Of a DNA stretch of 64,000 nucleotides, positions 10,266-21,135 are shown piece by piece. How positions within the stretch are numbered: the first letter of the stretch is position 1; every line of letters starts with the position of its first letter. The stretch spans positions 111,349,833-111,413,832 of the forward strand of contig OW799233.1 of the NCBI GenBank assembly GCA_941918925.1, written 5' to 3'. The position numbers and the translations under genes are program-made. The stretch is from Phyto melanocephala (Eukaryota > Arthropoda > Insecta > Diptera > Rhinophoridae). Under the pieces are notes generated by a model. It did no database searches and was not told the origin of the DNA. It worked only from the letters and a program-made list of their open reading frames with translations.

Positions 10266-11995
10266 TAACAACTTTCGATGTGAATTAAATCAACAACAGT
10301 GCATTGATGAACTCAATTCGACTTTAAACGATGAAACACCATGAAGCACCAGTGTTTATCGATAGGTAACTGAATTCAATACTGACCATAATTCGCTCAA
10401 CGACGAGTTTTGTGAATGTCGTCCAAAATCGGTTGTTGTTCCGAAAAACTTTGATTCTGTGCGTGAAATGATAGGGCAAGATCGTCATATAACGTGAAAC
10501 TGAGGCAGCCTTATGTGCTGTTTTTAGAATGCGAATGATCGCTTTGAATGAAAATTGTACATGTGTTTTGTTATTGTAACAAAAACAAATTACACGCAAA
10601 ACGTCTACCAAAGTTATCGTTCGGATTCCAAAAACAGCACATTAGGTATTAGTGCATACATTCAATATTGCTGTAACATTTGGCTGTAAAAAAGATTTGT
10701 TCGTATTGGATCCGACATTATTTGACAATCGTTAAAAAAGGCTCGTAACAATTGGTCACAAGAAATGTTTTAAAAATACGATGGTGGTGTCTCAAAACAC
10801 GTGTATGAAGAATCGTGAATCTGCACGTATGAGCCTAAAATTAAATAGCAAAACAAATGTAAAGTAAAAACAAGTAACAGTGCTATATTCAGCCGTGCCG
10901 AATCTTATATACCCTTCACAACGTGTAGTCATGCAATAACAATTGTTTGTATCACCATTCATCCCATATAAAATACGTGCATACGTACACGTTAGAATAA
11001 ATGTGGCATCGAATCCCAGCTGAGCCAAAAAAATTTTATTTTATTTAATATATTATTTATATTTTATTATTTTTTTTTAAATTTTTTTAAAAAATTTTTT
11101 AGAAAAATTTTTAAAATTTTTTTTAAAATTTTTTTAAAATTTTTTTTTTCGTAGTTTTTTTTTATTATTTTTAATATATTTTTTTGTAATTTTTTTTGTT
11201 TGGTATATTTTTTACATGTATGTATGTATGTATGTATGTATGTATGTATGTTGTTGTTGTAATTGTGAAAAAAACGAGGTGGTCGTGGTTTTTTGCTCAC
11301 ATCTCAGAAAGTTATGGGGCGCTTGTGCTGAATTTCAATAGCGATTCATTCCTGGATATTTTCAAGAGATTGATACCATATACAGATCTGAGGAACATAT
11401 AGTTGCTTCTAAAAGTTGATTTCAACCAACACACGGACAGACGGGCAGACGGATAGACGGTCAGGGCTTAATCGACTCCTCTATTCATAAGCTTTCAGAA
11501 AATATATACTTTATGGGGTCGGAAATGAAAATTGTATAAATTACAAACGGAATGACAAAGCTATATATACCCTTGTGCACCACAGGTGAAGGGTATAACA
11601 AATGGTGGCTTCTTTTTCATAACGGTGATTTTTAAACAATACAGAACCATTTTTTTGCCATAGGTCTTTGGAGAAATAAGAAAAACTAACCGCCAAAGAC
11701 ACATCGACTCAGACAAAGGACTTTTTGCGCACTCAAAACGTCGATGTAATGAGTCATCCGTTGTATAGCCCTGACTTGTCACCGAACATAAGAAATAAAT
11801 TGTGAGGTCAACGTTTTTCGACACGTAATGAAGCGTTGATGTGTTCTTAATTCATATTTTGGAGGTACCTCAATCTGTAGGGAAAAAATGCTTCGAAAAT
11901 TGTTCCCACGTATACAAAAGTGTATTGATCTTAATAGAAAATATTTTGAAAAGCAAAAAAGCCATTTTCGATGTAAATATTTTTTGTCTCTAATC
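10266..11995 (+). mobile_element. Mariner (SETMAR-type) transposase pseudogene split by a DINE-1-like element
   Basis: Plus-strand pieces in family order: FRCELNQQQCIDELNS from about 10,272; SLNDEFCECRPKSVVVPKN and VREMIGQDRHIT to about 10,497; NNWSQEMF and KYDGGVSKHVY near 10,750-10,810. After the insertion at 10,869-11,597 come RKTNRQRH-like residues and NVDVMSHPLYSPDLSPN at about 11,740-11,790 (the block before the third catalytic Asp), then GQRF and a C-terminal end near 11,995. Multiple stops and frameshifts; inactive. Confidence 0.8.
10869..11597 (-). mobile_element. DINE-1-like element with inverted core (copy D)
   Basis: Plus strand left to right: agtgctatattcagccgtgc (3' hairpin end reversed), accattcatcccatat, the tRNA-like ggcatcgaatcccagct, about 170 bp T-rich sequence, (TGTA)n at 11,214-11,250, gaggtggtcgtgg, ctcacatctcag, gacggacag-type blocks, ctttatggggtcggaaatg, and gtgcaccacaggtgaagggtata. 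The outer arms are in minus orientation, but the tRNA-like/poly-T core lies in the same plus-strand direction as in copy C (6,949-7,806). It is inserted within the mariner pseudogene. Confidence 0.8.
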
Positions 11996-12019
11996 ACGAA
12001 ATATTAAAGATAACTCTGT

Positions 12020-12260
12020 TACATAGTGGGCGTAGTAGCTCTCAAATTTAATTCAGCGATTAGGCTCATTTCTTGATGGTCATCTCATCTAAAGATGATG
12101 TGAAATAACCTCTGAGGTCGTGCGATTTCACTCCGTTATACTTTTTCTTGTAGTGTTTTTTTGGGTCACAGACCAGTGCGAATAAACCACAAGTCACAAC
12201 CGTCCTTAAAGTAAACATTGGCCATTCCATGGAAATTTTTTAATTTTTAATGCACTCTAC
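12020..12260 (+). mobile_element. Mariner transposase C-terminal fragment
   Basis: In mixed frames the plus strand reads RSCDFTPLYFFL (about 12,119-12,150) followed by NKPQVTTVLKVNI, matching the conserved stretch before and after the third catalytic Asp in DD34D mariners. Stops interrupt it. Confidence 0.55.
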
Positions 12261-12935
12261 ACAACGAAATCTCGGCGGTCATTCGCACAATGTTATATAT
12301 AGGCATTTTACAAGAATAAAAGATGTCGATGATACCTCACACACACTTTTTTATTTAAATTTAAAAATAGAAAGTGCTTAATAAGCGCGTTACAAACTTG
12401 TTCATGTGAATAAACATTTTGTTTAAGCTGCCAAAGTAAAGCTCTGATGATTTTGTCTCTGAACGTCTTTAAAATAAAAAAAAAAAAACTATCTGTCCAC
12501 GTTGAGGAAAGTAACTGGTGCGTATTTAAATGCTGACAATTTTTTTATCAAAATATTCAGTTTCTACTTTTTATGTCAGAATATAAATGTGACATTTTGG
12601 AAATTTTGTTTAATTCTTTAAAACTAGATTCATCCAAGTGTTTCCAAAAGATTTTTAGTCCAAACAAAATGTTTTTTAATTTGGTTTGGTTGTTGTCTTT
12701 CTTTTTGAGAGAGAAAAAATGTTGTTACCAAGTACGTTGTTCTTTTGTTTACCTACTAGATCTTAGTTTATACCATCCTAATATAAGAAAATTAAATCTC
12801 GCAAAAAAGTCTTTAAACTTTTGCTTAGAGATAACAATCCAACCAGAATTGTGCAGACTTCATTGTTTGCATGTAACAAAGTATGTCTTCTGTTAACAGT
12901 AGAAAAAAGAAAAACAATTTATGTTAATAATAGTA
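12261..12935. other. AT-rich non-coding stretch
   Basis: An open frame of 107 codons at 12,573-12,896 (+) has no recognisable domain and no codon signal I trust. Treated as non-coding. Confidence 0.45.
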
Positions 12936-14035
12936 ATTTTTATACCCTTCACAGTGAGTGTAAGGGTATATATAGGTTTGTCATTCCGTGTTAAATTTCT
13001 ACAATATTTATTTCCGACCACATAAAGTATACATATATTGATTGAAAGCTTATGAATAGGGGAGTCGATTAGGCATTATCTGTTTGTCCGTGTGTATACT
13101 GAAATCAACCGGCATTAGCAAGACCAGTGTAAGGTTTTAAAAATTATCAGAAATATTCGGGAGCAGATCGGTATTAGAAATCAGCATAATCGCCCCACAA
13201 CTTTCTGAGATATGAGTAAATGAACACGACTGCCTCCTGTTTCTGCGCTTAATTTTACCATACAAATTAAAGTTTTCCAGACTTAGGATAATTTATAGAT
13301 ATGGTATGTCTCTGAAGAAGTTCATGAAAAGTTTTGGATATATTGGCCACAAATCGGCAAAATTATAGGCAAAAATTATTTAAAAAAAAATATATATTTT
13401 TTAAATTTTTTTAAACTCCTATATAAGTTATAAGCCGTAATCTCAAAAATTATTTCTAAGAAAAACTAACAAATCGGTTTGAAACCAACTGAGATATAAC
13501 CACCAGAGAACAACTGCTTCGGTGTTTTTCCTAAAAAAGTTTACAAACTTAAATAAATATTTATCAGTTTCTTTACAACCAAGAAAACCAATATGAAGAT
13601 CAAACAAAAGAGCTCGAGTATTAAAAAATAGTTAGCAATAAAAAAAATCCAAGATGGCGTCCTAGAATGGATGTTGAATATATGAGTCAAATTTTACGAC
13701 TATGTCTCCTTCAACCCCCACAATATTAGAATCAAATAAAAGGACTTAATCAATACAATGTAGTAAACTATTAAAAAGTGGCGAAATGGCGAAGGAAATT
13801 TTTTTAACCCCAAACATATGGGTATCAAATAAAAGGGCTTGACTAGTAGAATACAGTAACTATGTAAAAAATCAAAAACAAAGTTTACGTCAGATTTAAA
13901 AAAGAAAATGGCGTATTACATGAAATATAAATTCTAGGCTTAGCTGCGATGTGGTATTTATACTTATTTATGTATATGACGGTGAAGGATGTTAACAGAT
14001 TTAGCACGGCTTAATATAGCGCTCTTACTTGTTTT
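12936..14035 (+). mobile_element. DINE-1-like element, full-length copy
   Basis: Begins tttttatacccttcacagtg...taagggtata, passes through cattccgtgttaaatttct, ctgagatatgag and ccaagatggcg blocks, and ends tagcacggcttaatatagcg-ctcttacttgtt. The terminal hairpin is eroded. No coding capacity. Confidence 0.8.
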
Positions 14036-14930
14036 GTATATTTTTTACAACTTTCTGTTACCTTCTTCAGCTGTGCGTGAGGGGAAGGCACGATTAAGCT
14101 GCTCCTATTAGAGATGAAGTAAAAGCTTACTAATTGTTAAATTAAAACCTACGAAGTGGGATGAATTATTTTCAAAACGTGCCTTCTGCAAGCGCCATTG
14201 AAAGCGCTTTTGGTAATGAAGTCTTTTGGTGGGATGTTAATATTGTTTTCCCTTTTGTTTCAGAACATAAATGTCATCATTTATAAAGTTTTCTTGGCGT
14301 AAATGGCTTTCGAAGCAAAAAAGATGTCCTCTCGAGACATAAAAAAAGAATATATCACACTTTAATATTCGTTCGTAGATACGAGAAATGTTAAATGTTT
14401 GTCAAAAAAAAATCTAAAAAAGATGACTAAAACACTATTTTAAACTTAGAAAAATTATATTTTTTTTCATTTGTCTAAAAATTTACATACTTACATATGT
14501 ACCATCTACAAGAAGATTAAGATGTTTTCCTTTATAACACTGCATTTTGTAACATAAAATTTTACCATATGCGTACTAACATTATACCTACAACAATTTT
14601 TTTTTTCAAACACACCACCAGCTTTAAGGAAAAACTTTAATTAAACTGCAAATACACACATATAAACATAATACAATTTTAGACCCACTACGACATTTCT
14701 GTAAAAAATCTCCCGCCAATGCTTAATTAAAGAATCAAATTAAAAAAAGGAAATCACACCGTGCTACATCAATATTAAAAAACTGACAAATTTGTGCATT
14801 CCCAGCAAAAAAAAAATTAAAGAAGTGCAAAGTGAATTACATTTTCAGAACTTCTATAGTCAATAGTGCAAAAGGAGTAATTAAAAATGCCTGACTTAAT
14901 GCGAAACATTATTGACTTCAAGGCATATTC
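14036..14930. other. Unassigned intergenic stretch
   Basis: Slightly more complex sequence at 14,050-14,290, then AT-rich. I find no frame or element boundary I can support. Confidence 0.5.
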
Positions 14931-14949
14931 ACAAATTAGTCTTGTCCCG

Positions 14950-15515
14950 ACAGCCGATCGATCGGTATTGAAAATTAGCAAAATCACCCCACATCTTTCT
15001 GATATATAAGCAAATAGACCCGACTACATCTGTTTTTCCTCTATTTCTATCCCAAAAAATTAAAATTTTCAGCCTTGTGACAATTTATAGATATGATATG
15101 CCTCTGGATATATTCGTGAAAATACTTGAACAAATCGACCACTAGTCGTCAAGGTTATAGGCAAAAATTATATGGAAAAATTAATATTTTTTAATATATC
15201 AAATTTTTAAAGCTTCCAAATAATGTTTGGACACGTTTGGACAACAAATTACACTGGGATATAAGCACCAAAATACAACAGCTTGGATTTCAACTTTTTC
15301 ATATTTGACTGTACTCTACTGGTCAAGCCCTTTTATGTGATACCAAAATTATAGGGATTAAATATTATTTTCTCATTAATAGGTATGAAATACGTGAATA
15401 ATTTTTATTATGTTTTATTAATTGATTTTATCCGCTTAAACTGATCGACTTCCCTAGTCAAAAGCTTTCAGAAAATATATACTTATATATACCCTTTCAC
15501 TCTCTATGAGGGGTA
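14950..15515. mobile_element. Rearranged DINE-1-like fragments
   Basis: 14,965-15,290 carries plus-oriented blocks (ggtattgaaaattagcaaaa, tgatatgcctctgg). 15,305-15,370 (ctactggtcaagccctttta) and 15,440-15,512 (aaagctttcagaaaatatat to a gggtataaa end) are minus-oriented. This looks like two fragments joined or one copy with an internal inversion. Confidence 0.6.
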
Positions 15516-15559
15516 TAAAAAAAATAATATTTTTAACTATTAGCAGATAACCTTTGCCT

Positions 15560-16958
15560 TTGCTAAAATCAAAATATCGATATTTAAAAAGAAATATCGA
15601 TATATGTCACCGATATTTCAAAAACCGATATATCGATACATCGATTCTTATTTAAGAGTATCGTTTTCAGAGTATCTTTTTCGATTTTTTTAGAGCTCTA
15701 TAAATTTTAGACTTTTTAACAATACTGGCTGGCATCACCGCATTCATCATTTTATTTTTTTCCGGGTCAAGAGCTCGCGCGTCATTGCCATTATCTCTTA
15801 AGGGCAATCAGGCCGTCCTTTTCATCCGGCTTCGAGAGTTTTACGTCTCACTCTCGCGTGGTTAATTGTGTGGCGTCGCGTAACTGTGCTTTGGATACAG
15901 TTTCCAGACTACTCTACAATTAACCACGTGCATATATTTTAATTGGATTAACTGGAGCAGTGCCAATTAAACTCAAGTCGTACTGGAGGAGCTCCATAAA
16001 ACTCAGTATAATTATTTGTTCAGATGTCTCCGACTTCCTATGCAATGGAATAGGTCGACTTGCGGTGACTGAACCAACGGTTTTCTTAACTGGAGGAAAA
16101 CCATAAAACTCAAGCTTTAATTATCGTTCAAGTGTCTCCGACTTCCTATACAGAGGTATAGGTCGATTTACGGAACCGGAACCAACGTGGAATACCCTGG
16201 CTATTTGGTTACGTACCTCTGCTAACCAATTTTAGAATCAAAAAAATAAAAAAAATATTTTTTTTTTATGACGTCTAACTTAACCATTCCTATTTTAAAT
16301 TTAGTCCGTCAAATGACGCATCAATCATCTTCTTCGTTAAAGACGCTTTTCTGAAAAAGGTTGAAGAAAAAATATAAAAAAATATTTTTCTTTGAATAAC
16401 CACCGTATTGGATCCAAGGTTCAATCGTATTCTTTTTACTTCTATAACAGCTGCATCAAATGCTATATTTAAAAAAAAAGCGATATTGTTCGCTTAGAAC
16501 ATGGTAAGATGGAACAAGTTTTTCCCTCTTTAAGGTCTGCTAAAAGAAGCGGATTGACAGGGGATCACACAAAGCAAAGAGTACTTCTGATGTCCATATC
16601 CGATGAGTACTGGTTTGAATAATACATATGTATGTAAGCGTAAGGTGATGGTTTCGTAGCTTATTTGCTGCCATTTAAAATTTTGTCATTTATTTTTTTA
16701 TTGCTTTAATATTGGCGAGCTATTTTTTTGTTTTTATTGAATTGTTTGCAAAAATAAATATTTTAAATCATATAATAAGTTTGTACATATGTATGTAATA
16801 TGTGTATTTAATTTTTAAACTTGGAATATTTTAACAACATTTTTAGGTAAATACGTTTCGATATGGCGTAATATCGATGTTTTTAAAAAATAATCCGATA
16901 CTGTTAAAAATATCGATACGTTATATATCTATACATTTTTTCTATTTGCCCATCACTA
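15560..16958 (+). mobile_element. hAT element relic
   Basis: The right end, read inward, is tagtgatgggcaaatag, a typical hAT terminus. Both subterminal regions are rich in tatcgat (15,573-15,650; 16,862-16,925). The plus strand encodes VLDPRFNRILFTSI at about 16,402-16,445, the conserved LDPRF motif of hAT transposases. A second short frame ends in LTGDHTKQRVLLMS...YWFE* near 16,620. The rest of the transposase is missing or broken. Left terminus not resolved. The GC-richer 15,720-16,200 segment contains a tandem duplication. Confidence 0.7.
15983..16180 (+). repeat. Tandem duplication of about 105 bp
   Basis: Two units each containing ccataaaactca, a taatta-gttca stretch and gtctccgacttcctat, followed by ataggtcga. 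They are diverged but collinear and lie inside the hAT relic. Confidence 0.7.
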
Positions 16959-16989
16959 ATACCAGGGCCTACTTTTTATATTTTTTAAA

Positions 16990-17870
16990 TCTCATTACAT
17001 TTTAAGTATAATTTTGAGAATCCCAATGGTAACATTGACAATTTATAAATCATTTAAGAGAAAATCATTTTCTCTTAAATTTCATTTCCCTTTATTATTG
17101 CAATTGGAAACAGCGTTGTCAACTGAGTGCGTTTTGCGTCCTTTTTAGTGCTTTTTTGAACAAAAGATTCGTTAATTGGTGCGCGGTGCGCTTTTTTTTA
17201 AATTTCGGTGCGTTTTTTAATTTTTGGTGGCATAAAAAAAATTTAACAGTTTTTGTTTTAGTATGAGAGTATGAAAAAAAATTCTTGTTGTGAAACTTTC
17301 CAACTTCCTGATAGTTTTATGGCCAGATGATAATAATGATGAAAATATTAACTTTATTATTTTTTAATAATTATTATAAACTTTTAATCACTTTTTAAAA
17401 AGTGTTAGATGGGATTATTAAAATTACTGTACAAAAATTTATCATCTTGTACAAATTAATGCAAGCATACAAATTATGTACGTACTAATTTATTTAGTTT
17501 TATTTAACTATATTGTAAAAGCATGTTTTATTGTTATATTTTCAATATAAAAATATTAAATTTGACATAAAAAAAAATTGGTTTAAATATATTTATATAC
17601 ATATATTTATATATATGTTTAAAGTTGAACTATTATAATTTCTGAATTCTTCTGAATTCATTATAAAAGTAAAATAAGTAGAAAAAAATCTAGAACCTAC
17701 AAACGAATAAAAAAATTTGTTCTGTTAATTTTTATTTTATTTTTTTCTATAAACCCTGAACTGCAAAAGACTATTTTTTGTTATATGTAATTTTAATAAA
17801 AAATTGTATACTTTTTATGCAAAATTAATTCAATTACCAATTCAAATAAAATATAAATTCTAAATCTGCG
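16990..17870. other. AT-rich stretch with part of a diverged repeat
   Basis: 17,110-17,215 (gcgttgtcaact, tttttagtgctttt, gtgcgcggtgcg) resembles 21,155-21,250, so both flanks of the MITE/Helitron complex carry a related repeat. Nothing coding seen. Confidence 0.5.
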
Positions 17871-17998
17871 GCTTAATTCTCGTTCTGTGAAAATGTGAAA
17901 TGAAAAAAAATGTTTGTATAGCTAAGGGTATGGTGACACCATATGATAATACACACAAAAACTTTTCATTTCATAGTTTCTTAGAACGAGAATTAACA
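17871..17998. mobile_element. Palindromic MITE, copy 1 (uninterrupted)
   Basis: The left arm ttaattctcgttctgtgaaa and right arm tttcttagaacgagaattaa are inverted repeats extending into tgaaatgaaaa. The loop holds ggtatggtgacaccatatga. It provides the empty-site reference for the Helitron in the adjacent copy. Confidence 0.75.
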
Positions 17999-18034
17999 CC
18001 CTGGGGCTCAATAACAAAGGGTATGGTGACATCA

Positions 18035-21000
18035 TCTATATATATAAAAGAGTAACGTGACTGACTGACTGAATGACTGACTGACTGATTCATCATCGCA
18101 CAGCCCAAACGCAAAGAGCTAGAGACATGAAATTTGGACAATCGTTTCCTCTTTCAATGTATAGCTCCACTAAGAAGGGATTTTTGGAAATTCGTACTTT
18201 AAGGGGGTAAAAAAGGGTAAAAACGGGTAAAATCGGTAATCTTATATCTGCTAAACTAAAAATGATACAAATTAAATTGAAAAAGTATTGTAATTTGCAC
18301 AAAAAATAAGCTGACAGGTGTCTGGCCTTTTTTAGAATTTTCAACCCCTAAGGGGAAAAAACGGGTAAAAGCTATAATTTGGTACTTTTTTGGTACCCTA
18401 TGTAAACACCAAACGCATAAAGCTAGGAAAAAAATTTAAACTGTATTAAGTAGTCCGCAAAAAAATATTAATAGGAATTCGGCACTTTTTTCAAATTCAT
18501 ATGTATAAGGGGTAAAAATTTTCCCTTTTTTGGTACTTTTTTTAAAATAAACTTTTCTTATATTATTCAATGGGACAAAATTTGACAATTATTATTTCCT
18601 AATAGAATATGGACAACTATTTAGGTGAAATTTTTGGAATTTTTGGGGACAAAAAAGGTACCAAAAAGGGGAAAATTCCGGAAAATGTATGTAATTCCTA
18701 ATTAGACGGCCAATTTTCACAAAATTTTTAATTGGGATTTCACTAGACATAAAAAATTATGTAATTTAGTAAAAATTTAAACACATTCATAACAGGGTAG
18801 AAAAGAGAAAAATCGGGAAGAGTTTGGTACTTTTTAGAACATAATTACTTTTATGCAAAAAAGAGTAGATTTACTGAGTTTTAATCATGTCTATTAAAAT
18901 ATTTTGTTACATAGATATTTGAACATTTTAAACTTGGAATTTGGAACTTGGACTAAAAATGTACTTTTTCGCTTTTCTATGGTACTTTTTGTATTTTCTA
19001 CGTTTATAAAGGTAGAATTGTAAAATAAAGGACTATTGATTCCAGGTTAGACTAAAAATGTTATGGGTGACCAAAAAGGTACTTTTTTGAATTTTTATGG
19101 TACTTTTTATATATTCTACGTTTGCGAAGCTAAAATTTTAAAATTAGTGGCTATTGATAAAAGGTGAGACCGAAAATCTTATGGTCGACCAAAAGGGTAC
19201 TTTTTTGAATTTGAATGGTACTTTTTGTATTTTCTACGTTTATGAAAGTAGGATTGTACAATCAAGGACTATTGATTTCAGATGAGACCAAAAATGTTAT
19301 GGGCGACCAAAAAAGTACTTTTTGAATTTTTATGGTACTTTTAGTGTTTTCAACGTTTGCGAAGCTAGAATTTTAAAATTAGTGGCTATTGATACAAAGT
19401 GAGACTAAAAATGTTATGGTCGACCAAAAAGGTACTTTCTTGAATTTTTATGGTACTTTTGGTGTTTTATACGTTTATGAAGGTAGGATTGTACAATCAA
19501 GGACTATTGATTCCAGGTGAGACTAAAAATGTTATGGGCGACCAAAAAGGTACTTTTTTGAATTTGTATGGTACTTTTTGTATTTTCAACGTTTGTGAAG
19601 GTAGAATTTTGAAATCAGTGACAATTAATACAAGGTGAGACTAAAAATGTTATGGTCGACCAAAAAGGTACTTTTTCGCTTTTCTATGGTACTTTTTGTA
19701 TTTTCTACGTTTATAAAGGTAGAATTGTAAAATAAAGGACTATTGATACAAGGTAAGACTAAAAATTTTATGGGCGACCAAAAAGGTACTTTTTTGAATT
19801 TTTATGGTACTTTTTCTATTTTCAACGTTTGCGAAGCTAGAATTTTAAAATTAGTGGCTATTGATACAAGGTGAGACCGAAAATATTATGGTCGACCAAA
19901 AGGGTACTTTTTTGAATTTTTATGGTATTTTTGGTGTTTTATACGTTTATGAAGGTAGGATTGTACAATCAAGGACTATTGATTTCAGATGAGACCAAAA
20001 ATGTTATGGGCGACCAAAAAAGTACTTTTTTGAATTTTTATGGTACTTTTTGTGTTTTCAACGTTTGCGAAGCTAGAATTTTAAAATTAGTGGCTATTGA
20101 TACAAAGTGAGATTAAAAATGTTATGGTCGACCAAAAAGGTACTTTCTTGAATTTTTATGGTACTTTTGGTGTTTTATACGTTTATAAAGATAGGATTAT
20201 ACAATCAAGGACTATTGATTCTAGGTGAGACAAAAAATGTTATGGGCGACCAAAGAGGTACTTTTTTGAATTTGTATGGTACTTCTTGTATTTTCAACGT
20301 TTGCGAAGGTAGAATCTTGAAATTAGTGACAATTGATACAAGGTGAGGCTAAAAATGTTATGGGTGACCAAAGAGGTACTTTTTTGAATTTTTATGGTAC
20401 TTAATTTATTTTTAACGTTTGCGAAGCAAGAATTTCGAAATTAGTGACTATTGATACAAGGTAAGGCTAAATATGTTATGGGCGATCAAAAGGGTAGTTT
20501 TATGCATTATAATGGGACTTTTTGAATTTCCTACGTTTAAAAAGTTAAAATTGTGAAATAAAGGATTATTTATTCAAATTTAGAATTAAAATGATATTAA
20601 AGACACAAAAAAAGCCTTTTCGCATTTTTATTGTACTCTTTGTATTTTTACGTTTGTAAGCATAGATTGTTAAAATTAGTGTTTTTTGATGCGAGGTCAA
20701 GTCCTAATATTATGGACGACCAAAATTACTTTTTCTCTTTTTATATATTTTGTATACATAGAATTCTAAATAAAGGTAATAATAAACCAAGTGGAAGTTT
20801 TATTGAAGGAAAAAATGTTTCTTTTATTATTTTAGGGTAATTTTTGCAAAATATGAATCTTAATTTTTGAAACTCAGTAGCATTGATCTTGCTTTTAGTT
20901 AGGAAATATATGCCCGATATATCCTTACTCTACTTTTTATATTTCTAAGTAAATTGAATCAGAGATACAAATTTTCATAAATTGAACCAAAAATATTTAA

Positions 21001-21073
21001 TAATTATAAATAGAACTTGAGCATTCAATAAATAGTAAGAACTGCGCTAACGAAGTAGCGGGTTAAATGCTAG
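18035..21073 (+). mobile_element. Non-autonomous Helitron, 3.04 kb
   Basis: The 5' end is TCTATATATATAAAAGAG, followed by gactgactgactga repeats. The 3' end has a 5-bp-stem hairpin CGCTA(6)TAGCG at 21,045-21,060, then gggttaaatg and terminal CTAG. The host bases are A at 18,034 and T at 21,074, the Helitron A^T target with no duplication. There is no Rep/helicase frame. Most of the interior is a tandem array (18,955-20,760). Minus and plus open frames inside are repeat artefacts. Confidence 0.92.
18955..20760 (+). repeat. Higher-order tandem array, two alternating 118-bp units
   Basis: Two related units alternate with a 236-bp period. Unit A has cgtttatgaaggtaggattg and aaggactattgatt; unit B has cgtttgcgaagctagaattt and agtggctattgat. 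Both share atgttatgggcgaccaaaaa and ggtactttttgaa...atggtac. About 15 units are visible. Unit starts fall near 19,005(A), 19,120(B), 19,238(A), 19,352(B), 19,470(A), 19,588(B), 19,707(A), 19,825(B), 19,942(A), 20,060(B), 20,178(A), 20,297(B), 20,415(B), 20,532(A), 20,650(B). Flanking copies decay in both directions. Confidence 0.9.
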
Positions 21074-21135
21074 TATGATATAACACACAAAAACTTTTCA
21101 TTTCATAGTTTTATAGAACGATAGTTGATACTCTG

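Larger units (their letters stand above)
18001..21135. mobile_element. Palindromic MITE, copy 2, interrupted by a Helitron
   Basis: The left part 18,001-18,034 (ctggggctcaat, ggtatggtgacatca) and right part 21,074-21,135 (tatgatataacacacaaaaa...atagaacgatag) together match copy 1. The left arm is shortened. The 3,039 bp between are the Helitron. Confidence 0.75.

Noticed and set aside
12573..12896. 107-codon plus-strand frame
   Set aside because: No domain, no splice or context support, AT-rich composition.
19450..20346. Three 62-codon frames with similar protein sequence
   Set aside because: They are successive units of the 236-bp tandem array, non-coding repeat rather than a gene family.
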